Made by a program: the position numbers and the translations under genes. From Proluteimonas flavola (lineage in GTDB: Bacteria; Pseudomonadota; Gammaproteobacteria; Xanthomonadales; Xanthomonadaceae), in the NCBI RefSeq assembly GCF_021191705.1, contig NZ_JAIWPU010000039.1, positions 1 to 64,000 on the forward strand: a DNA stretch of 64,000 nucleotides, given 5' to 3'. Within the stretch, counting starts at the first letter, position 1; each line of letters starts with the position of its first letter. Positions 8,667 through 19,434 of this stretch are shown in pieces. The notes under the pieces are model-generated. The model did no database searches. It was not told where the DNA came from and worked only from the letters and a program-made list of their open reading frames with translations.

Positions 8667-10370
8667 TCAGACGGGAGCGTGGTGGATGCCTGCCACCGCA
8701 CGCCCCGATGGATCGGCCGCATTCGCGAACGCGGCATCCCAGGCGATCGCAGCAGGCGACGAACACGCGATCGACTTGCCGCCCGGCACCGTCGCTGCGG
8801 CAGCCGGTGACGGGAACACGCGTTCGAAGACGCTGCGGTAGTAGTACGCCTCCTTCGTCTGCGGCGGGTTGTGCGGGAAGCGGCTCGCAGCGGCCGAAAG
8901 TTCACGATCGCTGACCTGCGCCTCGGCGTGCGCCTTGAGCCCGTCGATCCAGCCGTAACCGACACCGTCGCTGAACTGCTCCTTCTGCCGCCACAGGATC
9001 TCGTCGGGCAGATGGCCGTCGAACGCGGCACGCAACACGCCCTTTTCCATGCGCTGGAAGCCGTCGCTGCCGCGGTGGATCATCTTGTGCGCGGCGTCGA
9101 AGCGCATCGCGACATCAAGGAACTCGCGGTCGAGGAACGGCACGCGCGGTTCCACGCCCCAGGCCATCATCGACTTGTTCGCGCGCAGGCAGTCGTAGTT
9201 GTGAAGTGCGTCGAGCTTGCGCACCAGCTCCTCGTGGAACTGCCGTGCGTCCGGCGCCTTGTGGAAGTACAGGTAGCCGCCGAAGATCTCATCAGAGCCC
9301 TCGCCCGACAGCACCATCTTCACGCCCATCGCCTTGATCCGGCGCGCGAGCAGGAACATCGGCGTCGACGCGCGGATCGTCGTCACGTCGAAGGTCTCGA
9401 CGTGGCGGATCACGTCGGGGATGGCATCGAGCCCTTCCTCGAAGGTGTATTCGAAGCCGTGATGCACGGTGCCCAGCGACTCGGCGGCAATCGCGGCAGC
9501 CGCGAGATCCGGCGAGCCCTTCAGGCCGATCGCGAACGAATGCAGACGCGGCCACCAGGCTTCGCTGCGGTCGCCATCCTCGACGCGATGCCGCGCGTAG
9601 CGCGCAGCGACGGCGGCGACCAGCGAGGAATCCAGACCACCCGACAGCAGCACGCCATAGGGCACGTCGGTCATCAGCTGGCGATGCACCGCAGCCTCGA
9701 ACGCCTCGCGCACGTCGTCGAGCGACACGTCCACGCCTTCCACTGCGTCGTAGTCGCGCCAGGGCCGCTTGTAGTACTGCGTGAGCACGCCAGTCGCGCT
9801 GTCGTACCAGTGGCCGGGCGGGAATTGCGCGACATCGGCGCAGGTATCGGCCAGCGCTTTCATCTCGGACGCGACGCGCAGGCGGCCTTCGCGGTCGTGG
9901 CCCCAGTACAGCGGCACCACGCCGATCGGATCGCGGGCGATGATCGCGCGGCCGCTGTCGCGATCCCAAAGCGCGAACGCGAAGATGCCGTTGAGTCGCT
10001 CGAGGAATGCCGATGGACCGCTGCCGTCGGCCTCGTGCTCGCGATACAGCGCGCTGACCACTTCGCAGTCCGACGCGGTCTGGAACGCGTACGGCACGCG
10101 CAATTCGGTCTTCAGCGTCTGATGGTTGTAGATCTCGCCGTTGACCGCGAGCACCAGCGCGCCGTCCTCGGACAGCAGCGGCTGCGAGCCCCCCGCCGGA
10201 TCGACGATGGCGAGACGCTCATGCACGAGGATCGCGCGGTCGTCGACGTGAACGCCGCTCCAGTCGGGGCCGCGGTGGCGCTGGCGCTGCGAGCACTCGA
10301 GCGCCTGCCGGCGCAGAACGGTTGCGTCGTCGCCTGGTTGCAGGCCGAAGATGCCGAAGATCGAACACAT
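8667..10370 (-). CDS. asnB: Asparagine synthase B (glutamine-hydrolysing)
   Basis: A 567-residue enzyme converting aspartate, glutamine and ATP to asparagine, glutamate, AMP and PPi. Residue C2 after the initiator Met (MCSIFGIFG) is the glutaminase nucleophile. The class II amidotransferase domain includes RHRGPDWSG and VNGEIYNHQ. The synthetase PP-loop SGGLDSSLVAA is around residue 244. The tail ends in the family-typical IACSSPAAIAWD. Length matches E. coli AsnB (554). An AGGAG ribosome-binding site (10378-10382) precedes the ATG. Upstream on the same strand lie an Asn-rich leader ORF and an intrinsic terminator (10427-10580), strongly suggesting control by asparagine attenuation. Confidence 0.97.
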   Translation of the reverse strand: MCSIFGIFGLQPGDDATVLRRQALECSQRQRHRGPDWSGVHVDDRAILVHERLAIVDPAGGSQPLLSEDGALVLAVNGEIYNHQTLKTELRVPYAFQTASDCEVVSALYREHEADGSGPSAFLERLNGIFAFALWDRDSGRAIIARDPIGVVPLYWGHDREGRLRVASEMKALADTCADVAQFPPGHWYDSATGVLTQYYKRPWRDYDAVEGVDVSLDDVREAFEAAVHRQLMTDVPYGVLLSGGLDSSLVAAVAARYARHRVEDGDRSEAWWPRLHSFAIGLKGSPDLAAAAIAAESLGTVHHGFEYTFEEGLDAIPDVIRHVETFDVTTIRASTPMFLLARRIKAMGVKMVLSGEGSDEIFGGYLYFHKAPDARQFHEELVRKLDALHNYDCLRANKSMMAWGVEPRVPFLDREFLDVAMRFDAAHKMIHRGSDGFQRMEKGVLRAAFDGHLPDEILWRQKEQFSDGVGYGWIDGLKAHAEAQVSDRELSAAASRFPHNPPQTKEAYYYRSVFERVFPSPAAAATVPGGKSIACSSPAAIAWDAAFANAADPSGRAVAGIHHAPV

Positions 10371-10426
10371 GGTGGAGCTCCTGGGATGTCGTGGATCGCG
10401 ATGTCGGTGGAGCCGGATGCGGACAC

Positions 10427-10457
10427 AAAAAAACCCGCATCGCGGCCGATGCGGGTT
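10427..10457 (-). terminator. Intrinsic terminator in the asnB leader (attenuator stem 3:4)
   Basis: On the minus strand AACCCGCATCG-GCCG-CGATGCGGGTT is a perfect 11-bp stem with a GCCG loop. The run of seven T includes the last two stem bases. It lies 57-87 bp before the asnB start and after the leader ORF, so it would end transcription before asnB. Its 5' arm is also perfectly complementary to 10507-10516, inside the leader ORF, which allows an alternative antiterminator. Confidence 0.9.
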
Positions 10458-10484
10458 CGTGTTCCGGTGCCTGCGCGTCTTGCC

Positions 10485-10580
10485 TTACTGCTGCGCCAGC
10501 TCCCACACCCGCATCGACCGCGCACGATTATTCGTGCGCAGTGCGTTGCGGTTGCGATTGTTGGCAGCGATGCGGGGCAT
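10485..10580 (-). CDS. Asparagine-rich leader peptide of asnB
   Basis: A 31-codon ORF begins MPRIAANNRNRNALRTNN and ends ELAQQ before TAA. Six of the 31 residues are Asn (7, 8, 10, 12, 17, 18), using both AAC and AAT. It stops 27 bp before the terminator stem. Such biased composition next to an amino-acid biosynthetic gene is the hallmark of a leader peptide in transcription attenuation (compare trpL, hisL). No strong Shine-Dalgarno is visible; AGG lies about 10 bases before the ATG. Codons 2-5 contain segment 1 and codons 22-25 segment 2 of the alternative pairing scheme. The peptide itself probably has no function once made. Confidence 0.82.
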   Translation of the reverse strand: MPRIAANNRNRNALRTNNRARSMRVWELAQQ

Positions 10581-10616
10581 GGAGTGCAACCTAAAGGCTA
10601 AGCGGTGGACGCGCAA

Positions 10617-10634
10617 CCGTTGCGTGCGCAACGG
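10617..10634. promoter_or_regulatory. 18-bp palindrome between dctA and the asnB leader
   Basis: CCGTTGCG-TG-CGCAACGG is a perfect 8-bp inverted repeat, 37 bp before the leader ATG and 50 bp after the dctA stop. It has no T tract, so it is a poor terminator. A regulator-binding site for the asnB leader transcript is possible. No convincing -10/-35 pair was found around it. Confidence 0.3.
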
Positions 10635-10683
10635 CTGCGTGTACCCGTTCAACGCGAGGTGGCTCGGCGAGCGGCCACCCGCC

Positions 10684-12087
10684 TCACTTCACCGGCAACG
10701 CGTCGACCGGCAATGCGGTGGCGGCGTTCTTCTCCGCAAGCAGGCGGTCGGGATCGACCAGCGACGGATTGTCGAGCACCTCGTTGAGACGCTCGCGGTC
10801 GAGCTGGCCGGTCCAGCGTGCGATCACCAGCGTGCCGATGCCGTTGCCGGTGAGGTTGGTCAGCGCGCGACCTTCGGACATGAAGCGGTCGATGCCGACG
10901 ATCAGGGCAATGCCCGCGAGCGGAATCACGCTCTCGAACGCCGCCAGCGAGGCCGCCAGCGTCACCAGGCCCGCGCCCGACACACCGGCCGCGCCGTTCG
11001 ACGAGATCAGCATGAAGACCAGCAGCGCGATCTGCGTGCCCAGCGGCACTTCGATGCCGAAGGCCTGGGCGATGAAGATCGCACCCATCGTCATGTAGAT
11101 CGCGGTGCCGTCGAGATTGAACGAGTAGCCCGTGGGAATGGTCAGGCCGACGACCGACTTCGGCACACCGGCCGCTTCGAGCTTGGTGAGCATGCGCGGC
11201 AGCACCGTCTCCGACGACGAGGTGCCGAGCACGATCAGCAGCTCGTCGCGGATCATGCGGATGTACTTGAAGATGCTGAAACCCGACCACCAGCAGATCG
11301 GCCCGAGCACCAGGAACAGGAACAGCAGGCAGGTCATCCAGAAGCTGACCATGAAGTAGCCGAGCGAGCCGAGGATCGCGCTGCCGTACTCGCCGATGGT
11401 GAAGGCCATGCCGCCCATCGCACCCAGTGGCGCGAACCACATGACGATCTTGATGACGCCGAACATCACCTGGGCGATGGTGTCGAGCGCCGCGACAGCG
11501 GGCTTGCCGCGCTCGCCGAGCATCGTGATCGCGCAGGCGACGAGGATCGCCATCACCAGCACCTGGATCAGCTGGCCTTCGACGAACGCGCCGAAGAACG
11601 AACTGGGCACCAGATGCAGCAGGAAGCCGGTGAAGCCGCTGCCTGCCGCAGCGCCGGCGCTGCTCAGCGTGCCTTCCGCCGCCGAAGCATCGAAGGTGGC
11701 GATGTCGAGGCCGAGCATGCGACCGGGGCCCAGCAGATTGATGACGACCAGGCCGATGCCCAGTGCGAAGACGGTGGTGACGTTGAAGTAGATGACGGTC
11801 TTGAGCGCCAGGCCGCCGGCCTTGGCGAGGTTGCCGAGTCCGGCGATGCCGACCGCGACGGTCGCGAAGATGGTCGGCGCGATGACGACCTTGACCAGCT
11901 TGATGAAGAGATCGGCCAGCCATTTCATCTGCGCGCCGACCTGCGGCGCCGCGAGGCCGATGATGATGCCCGCGGCGATGCCCACCAGCACCCAGAAGTA
12001 CAGGTGGTGCCACAGCTTCTTGCGCTTCGGCGCGGGCCCGGGTGTCGGGGCTTTGACGGCGTTCTGGGAGAGGGGATCGGTCTGCAT
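10684..12087 (-). CDS. dctA: C4-dicarboxylate/amino acid:cation symporter (DctA-like)
   Basis: A 467-residue inner-membrane transporter of the DAACS/SLC1 family, which imports succinate, fumarate, malate or aspartate/glutamate with protons or sodium. The re-entrant-loop motif VLGTSSSETVLPRML and the helix-7 motif PTGYSFNLDGTAIYMTMGAIF resemble DctA more than GltP. Multiple hydrophobic helices span the length. The ATG at 12087 gives MQTDPLSQNAV; an earlier in-frame start would add 13 doubtful residues. It lies upstream of asnB on the same strand, separated by 313 bp that contain the asnB attenuator. Uptake of aspartate or its precursors next to asparagine synthesis is suggestive but unproven. 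Confidence 0.9.
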   Translation of the reverse strand: MQTDPLSQNAVKAPTPGPAPKRKKLWHHLYFWVLVGIAAGIIIGLAAPQVGAQMKWLADLFIKLVKVVIAPTIFATVAVGIAGLGNLAKAGGLALKTVIYFNVTTVFALGIGLVVINLLGPGRMLGLDIATFDASAAEGTLSSAGAAAGSGFTGFLLHLVPSSFFGAFVEGQLIQVLVMAILVACAITMLGERGKPAVAALDTIAQVMFGVIKIVMWFAPLGAMGGMAFTIGEYGSAILGSLGYFMVSFWMTCLLFLFLVLGPICWWSGFSIFKYIRMIRDELLIVLGTSSSETVLPRMLTKLEAAGVPKSVVGLTIPTGYSFNLDGTAIYMTMGAIFIAQAFGIEVPLGTQIALLVFMLISSNGAAGVSGAGLVTLAASLAAFESVIPLAGIALIVGIDRFMSEGRALTNLTGNGIGTLVIARWTGQLDRERLNEVLDNPSLVDPDRLLAEKNAATALPVDALPVK

Positions 12088-12259
12088 GCCGCAAGCCTGC
12101 CAGATGAACAACGATTGCAAACTCACACCATGGGACTAGGTGGCGCAGTCAGGTTTCTGCGGGACCGGCATTCAAGGCGTGTATTGGTGGGGATCTGCCC
12201 GGAAACGAGCTGATTGCCTGGCTCCATCCGACGGCGCCCCGTCGCGAGGCACGCCTCTT

Positions 12260-12351
12260 GTGGAAGCGCGCTCGCGCGCGATGTGGCCGTCCCGATGACC
12301 GTCCGTTCGCGCGAGTTGCATCCCGGGAATCGCGCGCGAGCGCGCTCCCAC
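12260..12351. repeat. REP palindrome, GTGGGAGCGC family
   Basis: GTGGAAGCGCGCTCGCGCGC (12260-12279) pairs with a right arm that ends GAGCGCGCTCCCAC at about 12352. The loop is about 45 nt. The 342-bp gap 12088-12429 between dctA and pnp contains this repeat and the pnp terminator, and no gene. Confidence 0.8.
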
Positions 12352-12379
12352 GGGGGTCGGGGGCCGGGATGCCCCAACG

Positions 12380-12405
12380 AAAACGGGCCGCTTACGCGGC
12401 CCGTT
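12380..12405 (-). terminator. Intrinsic terminator after pnp
   Basis: On the minus strand ACGGGCCGC-GTAA-GCGGCCCGT is followed by TTTC. The 9-bp GC-rich stem lies 25 bp past the pnp stop codon. The T tract is short but the position and stem support termination of the rimP-pnp cluster. Confidence 0.75.
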
Positions 12406-12429
12406 CCGTACTGCATGCAACGCTGGCGA

Positions 12430-14538
12430 TTACTCGGCCGGCGTGCCTTCGCCTTCGGCGACGGCCTTCATCGACAGGCGGATGCGGCCCTGCTTGTCGA
12501 CTTCCAGCACCTTGACCTTGACCACGTCGCCTTCCTTGAGCACGTCGCCGACCTTCTCGACGCGCTCGTTGGAGATCTGCGACACGTGGACCAGACCGTC
12601 CTTGCCGGGGGAGATCGTCACGAACGCGCCGAAGTCCATCAGCTTGACGACCTTGCCCTCGTAGATGCGGCCGGGCTCGACGTCCGAGGTGATCTGCTCG
12701 ATGCGTTCCTTCGCGGCGCGGCCGGCGGCGGCGTCGACCGAGGCGATGGTGATCGTGCCGTCGTCCTGGATGTCGATCTGGGTGCCGGTCTCCTTGGTGA
12801 TGCCCTGGATGACCGAACCGCCCTTGCCGATGACTTCGCGGATCTTGTCGGGGTGGATCTTGATCGTGATCAGGCGCGGCGCGAACTCGCTGAGCTCGGT
12901 CCGGGCCGTGGTCAGCGCGCTGCTCATCTCCTGCAGGATGTGCAGGCGGCCCTGCTTCGCCTGGGCCAGCGCGACGCGCATGATCTCCTCGGTGATGCCC
13001 TGGATCTTGATATCCATCTGCAGCGCCGAGATGCCGTTCGTGGTGCCGGCGACCTTGAAGTCCATGTCGCCGAGGTGGTCTTCGTCACCCAGGATGTCCG
13101 ACAGCACGACGTAGTCGTCGCCTTCCTTGACCAGGCCCATCGCGATGCCCGCGACCGGCGCCTTGATCGGCACGCCCGCGTCCATCAGCGCCAGCGAGGA
13201 ACCGCAGACCGACGCCATCGACGAGGAACCGTTCGACTCGGTGATTTCCGAGACGACGCGGATGGTGTACGGGAACTCTTCCATCGTCGGCATCACGGCG
13301 AGTACGCCGCGCTTGGCCAGACGGCCATGGCCGATCTCGCGACGCTTCGGACCCATCATGCGGCCGGCTTCGCCCACCGAGTACGGGGGGAAGTTGTAGT
13401 GGAACAGGAAATGTTCCTTGTACTCGCCAGCGACGGCGTCGATGATCTGGCCGTCGCGCGCGGTGCCGAGGGTCACGGCGACGATCGCCTGCGTCTCGCC
13501 ACGGGTGAACAGCGAGGAGCCGTGCACGCGCGGGAGGATGCTGACCTTCGAGCTGATCGGGCGCACGGTGTCGAGCGCACGGCCGTCGATGCGGACCTTG
13601 GTCTTGAGGACCGAGTTGCGCATCGTCTGGTATTCCTGCTCGCCGAATTCCTTCGACAGCTCGCCATGCGACCACGCATTGGCTTCGGCATGCGGCGCGA
13701 CGGCTTCGAGGATCGCCTTCTTGACCTTGGAGATCGCGTCCTTGCGCTCGAGCTTGTCGCGCACCTGGAACGCGCTGGCGAGCTGCTCGCCCACGGCGGT
13801 GCGGATGGCCGAGATCAGGCCTTCGTTGGCGGCCGGCGCCGACCATTCCCACTTCGGCTTGCCGGCCTCACTGACGAGCTCGTTGATCGTGGCGATCGCG
13901 ACCTGCATCTGCTGGTGGCCGAACATCACGGCGCCGAGCATCACGTCTTCCGAAAGCTCCTTCGCTTCGGACTCGACCATCAGCACCGCGTTCGCGGTAC
14001 CGGCGACGACGAGCTCCAGGTCCGAATCCTTCAGCTCGGACACGGTCGGGTTGAGCAGATACTGGCCGTCCTTGTAGCCGACCTTGGCGGCGCCGATCGG
14101 GCCGTCGAACGGCGCGCCCGACAGCGACAGCGCGGCGGAAGCGCCGATCAGGGCGAGGATGTCGCCGTCGACGTCCGGGTTCATCGACATCACGGTGGCG
14201 ATGATCTGGACTTCGTTGCGGAAGCCATCGGGGAACAGCGGACGGATCGGACGGTCGATCAGGCGCGAGATCAGCGTTTCCTTCTCGGTGGCGCGGCCTT
14301 CGCGCTTGAAGAAGCCACCCGGAATGCGGCCGCCGGCGTAGAACTTCTCCTGGTAGTCGACGGTCAGCGGGAAGAAGTCCTGGCCCTCGCGCGCGGTCTT
14401 GTTGGCGACCGCGGTGACCAGCACCTGGGTGCCGTCGCAGGACACCATCACCGCACCGCCGGCCTGGCGCGCGATCTCGCCGGTCTCGAGCGTCACCGTC
14501 CGGCTGCCGTACTGGAAGCTCTTTGTCACTTTTGCCAC
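12430..14538 (-). CDS. pnp: Polyribonucleotide nucleotidyltransferase (PNPase)
   Basis: A 702-residue phosphorolytic 3'-5' exoribonuclease and degradosome component. Two RNase PH domains are present; the second includes [13 protein letters not shown] and the active-site region [13 protein letters not shown]. They are followed by a KH domain with the GxxG loop [10 protein letters not shown] and a C-terminal S1 domain ([18 protein letters not shown]). Length fits the family (about 700). It is 120 bp downstream of rpsO with a strong hairpin between, the conserved rpsO-pnp arrangement in which pnp can be transcribed both from its own promoter and by readthrough. The start at 14538 gives [11 protein letters not shown]. 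Confidence 0.98.
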   Translation of the reverse strand: MAKVTKSFQYGSRTVTLETGEIARQAGGAVMVSCDGTQVLVTAVANKTAREGQDFFPLTVDYQEKFYAGGRIPGGFFKREGRATEKETLISRLIDRPIRPLFPDGFRNEVQIIATVMSMNPDVDGDILALIGASAALSLSGAPFDGPIGAAKVGYKDGQYLLNPTVSELKDSDLELVVAGTANAVLMVESEAKELSEDVMLGAVMFGHQQMQVAIATINELVSEAGKPKWEWSAPAANEGLISAIRTAVGEQLASAFQVRDKLERKDAISKVKKAILEAVAPHAEANAWSHGELSKEFGEQEYQTMRNSVLKTKVRIDGRALDTVRPISSKVSILPRVHGSSLFTRGETQAIVAVTLGTARDGQIIDAVAGEYKEHFLFHYNFPPYSVGEAGRMMGPKRREIGHGRLAKRGVLAVMPTMEEFPYTIRVVSEITESNGSSSMASVCGSSLALMDAGVPIKAPVAGIAMGLVKEGDDYVVLSDILGDEDHLGDMDFKVAGTTNGISALQMDIKIQGITEEIMRVALAQAKQGRLHILQEMSSALTTARTELSEFAPRLITIKIHPDKIREVIGKGGSVIQGITKETGTQIDIQDDGTITIASVDAAAGRAAKERIEQITSDVEPGRIYEGKVVKLMDFGAFVTISPGKDGLVHVSQISNERVEKVGDVLKEGDVVKVKVLEVDKQGRIRLSMKAVAEGEGTPAE

Positions 14539-14614
14539 GTTGGAATTCCTTGATGTCTCTTGCGATGAACCGTCCGGGACCCATGCCCCGGCGGGCGGAC
14601 GCTGCCCACGCCCT

Positions 14615-14647
14615 AAAAAGAACCGCGGCGCATTTCTGCGCCGCGGT
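14615..14647 (-). terminator. rpsO terminator / rpsO-pnp intergenic hairpin
   Basis: ACCGCGGCGC-AGAAAT-GCGCCGCGGT forms a perfect 10-bp stem followed by TCTTTTT on the minus strand, 12 bp after the rpsO stop. In E. coli the equivalent site is a partial terminator and RNA-processing region that allows readthrough into pnp. Partial readthrough is inferred here. Confidence 0.85.
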
Positions 14648-14658
14648 GGGTGTCAGTC

Positions 14659-14925
14659 TTAGCGACGCAGGCCAAGCTTCTCGATCAGCGCCTTGTAACG
14701 ATCTGCGTCCTTGCGGTGCAGATAGTCGAGCAGGCTGCGACGACGGTTGACCATCATCAGCAGGCCGCGGCGGCTGTGGTGATCCTTCTTGTGCGTCTTG
14801 AAGTGCTCGGTCAGGTGCACGATGCGTGCGGTCAGCAGAGCGACCTGGACTTCCGGGGAACCGGTGTCGTTGTCGCCGCGCTTGTGTGCTTCGATGATCT
14901 TGCCGTTGTCGATGGTGCTGGTCAT
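14659..14925 (-). CDS. rpsO: 30S ribosomal protein S15
   Basis: An 88-residue protein that binds the central domain of 16S rRNA early in small-subunit assembly. The sequence contains [16 protein letters not shown] and the signature [19 protein letters not shown]. Length matches the family. The ATG at 14925 starts [17 protein letters not shown]; upstream in-frame codons are not conserved. It sits between truB and pnp as in E. coli. S15 represses its own mRNA in several bacteria; no operator structure was tested here. Confidence 0.98.
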   Translation of the reverse strand: MTSTIDNGKIIEAHKRGDNDTGSPEVQVALLTARIVHLTEHFKTHKKDHHSRRGLLMMVNRRRSLLDYLHRKDADRYKALIEKLGLRR

Positions 14926-15078
14926 TTCATGCTCTCTGGACGCGGGTCCCGCAGAAGACAGCGACGTGTCGTGGACCGTCGCGTACCGCCCGGACCGCCT
15001 GTGGATGGGTGCTGCAGTGTGCCTTGAAAAAGGCGGCGAAATTGTACCGCCGGGCGGACAGCCGGACAAGGCGGCCAT

Positions 15079-16059
15079 TCAGGCCCCGGTGGCGATCGGA
15101 TCGGCCCGGCGGAACATGCGCTGCGGTTTCAGGCGGCCGTCGTCGACCACCTGGCCCAGCCCTTCGGCGCGGCCGGCCGGCCCGATGATCGCGACCTCGC
15201 CCACCGGCGCATACGGCCCCGGCAGGTCCTGCCCGTTCTGCAGCCGCGCCGCCTGGCGCGCGCCGACGTGGACTTTCGGCCAGGCCACCATGCCGGCCTC
15301 GATCTCCAGCAGGCAGGCTTCGAGTTGCGATTCCCCACGCGCGGCCAGCACCTGCAGGTCTTCCAGCGTCCACATGCGCGGATCGCGGAACGGGTCGACC
15401 CAGAGCCGGCGCAGTTCGGCGACATGCGCGCCGCAGCCGAGCAGTTCGCCGAGATCGCGGACCAGACTGCGCACGTAGGTGCCCGAGCCGCATTCGACAT
15501 GCAGGCGCAACTGCGGCATGCCGCCGGGTTCGAGCACGCCGTCGAGCAGGTCGGCGGCCGACTGCAGTTCGAACGCGTGGACATCGACCGGGCGCACGTC
15601 GACTTCGACCGTCTCGCCGCGGCGCGCCTTGGCGTACAGCGGCTCGCCGCCGCGCTTGAGCGCCGAATAGATCGGCGGCCGCTGCTGGATGCGGCCGACC
15701 AGCTTGGCGAGCGCGGCGTCGAGGGTCTCGACGGTCAGTGCCGGCACCGGACGCTCGCGCAGAATCTCGCCGTCTGCGTCATCGGTATCGGTCACCTGGC
15801 CCAGCCGCGCGACCGTGGTGTAGGCCTTGCGCGCGCCGAGCAGGCCGCCGGCGATCTTGGTCGCCTCGCCGAAACAGATCGGCAGCAGGCCGGTCGCCAG
15901 CGGATCGAGGCTGCCGGTATGACCGCCCTTCTCGGCGCGGAACAGATGGCGCACGCGCTGCAGCGCCTGGTTGGAACTCATGCCCCGCGGCTTGTCGAGC
16001 AGCAGGATGCCGTCGAGCTTGCGGAACTGCGTGCGCGGGCGGGTCGGTGGGCGGCTCAT
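15079..16059 (-). CDS. truB: tRNA pseudouridine(55) synthase
   Basis: A 326-residue enzyme that makes pseudouridine at position 55 in the T loop of tRNAs. The catalytic aspartate is in [16 protein letters not shown], and the N-terminal motif [15 protein letters not shown] is characteristic. A C-terminal PUA-like region follows. The ATG at 16059 was chosen because it begins [17 protein letters not shown] near the usual family start. It lies between rbfA (81 bp upstream) and rpsO in the conserved cluster. Confidence 0.97.
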   Translation of the reverse strand: MSRPPTRPRTQFRKLDGILLLDKPRGMSSNQALQRVRHLFRAEKGGHTGSLDPLATGLLPICFGEATKIAGGLLGARKAYTTVARLGQVTDTDDADGEILRERPVPALTVETLDAALAKLVGRIQQRPPIYSALKRGGEPLYAKARRGETVEVDVRPVDVHAFELQSAADLLDGVLEPGGMPQLRLHVECGSGTYVRSLVRDLGELLGCGAHVAELRRLWVDPFRDPRMWTLEDLQVLAARGESQLEACLLEIEAGMVAWPKVHVGARQAARLQNGQDLPGPYAPVGEVAIIGPAGRAEGLGQVVDDGRLKPQRMFRRADPIATGA

Positions 16060-16140
16060 CGAAGCATCGTAGGGCGGGTCTGGATGTGGAAATGCGGAGT
16101 CACACCGGACACCCTGCATCTCGACCAACCGGGCGCCGAT

Positions 16141-16503
16141 CTACGTGCGGTCGCCGGTGTCGTCGAGATCGCGCAGCAGATTGTCGATGCGCTCGCCGCG
16201 GTCCACCGAATCGTCGTAGTGGAAATGCAGCTCCGGCACGTGGCGCAGCTTGACCGCACGCGCGAGGCGGAAGCGGATCTCGTGGGCGACGGCCTTCAGG
16301 CCCTTCATCGCTTCGGCGGCGCGCTCGGACTGCAGCGCGGTCACGAAGACCTTTGCATGGGCCATGTCGCGGGTGACCTCGACATCGGACACGCTGACCG
16401 ACGGCAAGCCGTGCTCGGAGACTGCCTCGCGCACGAGCGTTCCGAGCTCGCGACGGAGCTGGGCGGAGACGCGATCGGTACGGTGGAAGGATTTCGTGGG
16501 CAC
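16141..16503 (-). CDS. rbfA: 30S ribosome-binding factor A
   Basis: A 120-residue KH-like cold-shock protein needed for 16S rRNA 5'-end maturation and 30S assembly. The start FHRTDRVSAQLRRELGTLV and the central VSDVEVTRDMAHAKVFVT are family features, as is PELHFHYDDSVDRGERI near the end. Length is normal (about 120-133). It is preceded by a 164-bp gap from infB that contains heptad repeats, so its leader may be structured. Confidence 0.96.
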   Translation of the reverse strand: MPTKSFHRTDRVSAQLRRELGTLVREAVSEHGLPSVSVSDVEVTRDMAHAKVFVTALQSERAAEAMKGLKAVAHEIRFRLARAVKLRHVPELHFHYDDSVDRGERIDNLLRDLDDTGDRT

Positions 16504-16514
16504 GGGATGGAAAG

Positions 16515-16643
16515 CCGGGGTTCGGGATTGGGGATTCGGGATGACCGGACATCGGTCCGTTGAAAGCCTGGATGCGGACGAGCGGGCGGAGACTCGAAGC
16601 CGGAGATGCTGTTTCGAATCCCCAATCCCGAATCCCCAATCCC
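16515..16643. repeat. Inverted pair of GGGATTG-type heptad repeats between infB and rbfA
   Basis: A short G-rich array (GGTTCGGGATTGGGGATTCG, 16519-16538) faces a C-rich array (AATCCCCAATCCCGAATCCC, near 16617-16636) about 75 bp away. The arrays are complementary, so the locus can fold back on itself in the rbfA leader. The same family occurs at 32184-32276 and 39127-39282. Confidence 0.75.
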
Positions 16644-16667
16644 ACGGACGCTGTAGCGCCTACGGCG

Positions 16668-19280
<2,613 letters not shown>

Positions 19281-19434
19281 TCGTGGTTCCGGTTCCTTGC
19301 GCGCCGCCGCGAAGTGCGGGGCGCAGTGGATTTGTCATTCTACCGCTGCATGGGATTCGTTCCGAACTGGATCGTCATCCGTGGCTGGCGGCCGCGTTCT
19401 GAGCCGGTGCAGGACACCGGCCCGGCGCGACCCG

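Larger units (their letters stand above)
10427..10580 (-). promoter_or_regulatory. Asparagine-responsive transcription attenuator of asnB
   Basis: Four segments alternate in complementarity on the minus strand: 1 CCCGCATCG (10576-10568), 2 CGATGCGGGT (10516-10507), 3 ACCCGCATCG (10456-10447) and 4 CGATGCGGGT (10442-10433). Thus 1:2, 2:3 and 3:4 can each form 9-10 or more perfect pairs. By analogy with trp and his leaders, a ribosome stalled at Asn codons 7-12 covers segment 1, freeing 2 to pair with 3 and letting transcription reach asnB. When Asn-tRNA is plentiful, 1:2 and the 3:4 terminator form. A further hairpin, GCGCACGA-ATAA-TCGTGCGC (10520-10539), has two Asn codons at its loop. The mechanism is inferred; the pairings and codons are read directly. 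Confidence 0.82.

Noticed and set aside
12214-14553. A 779-codon plus-strand open frame
   Set aside because: Antisense of pnp; no recognisable protein features.
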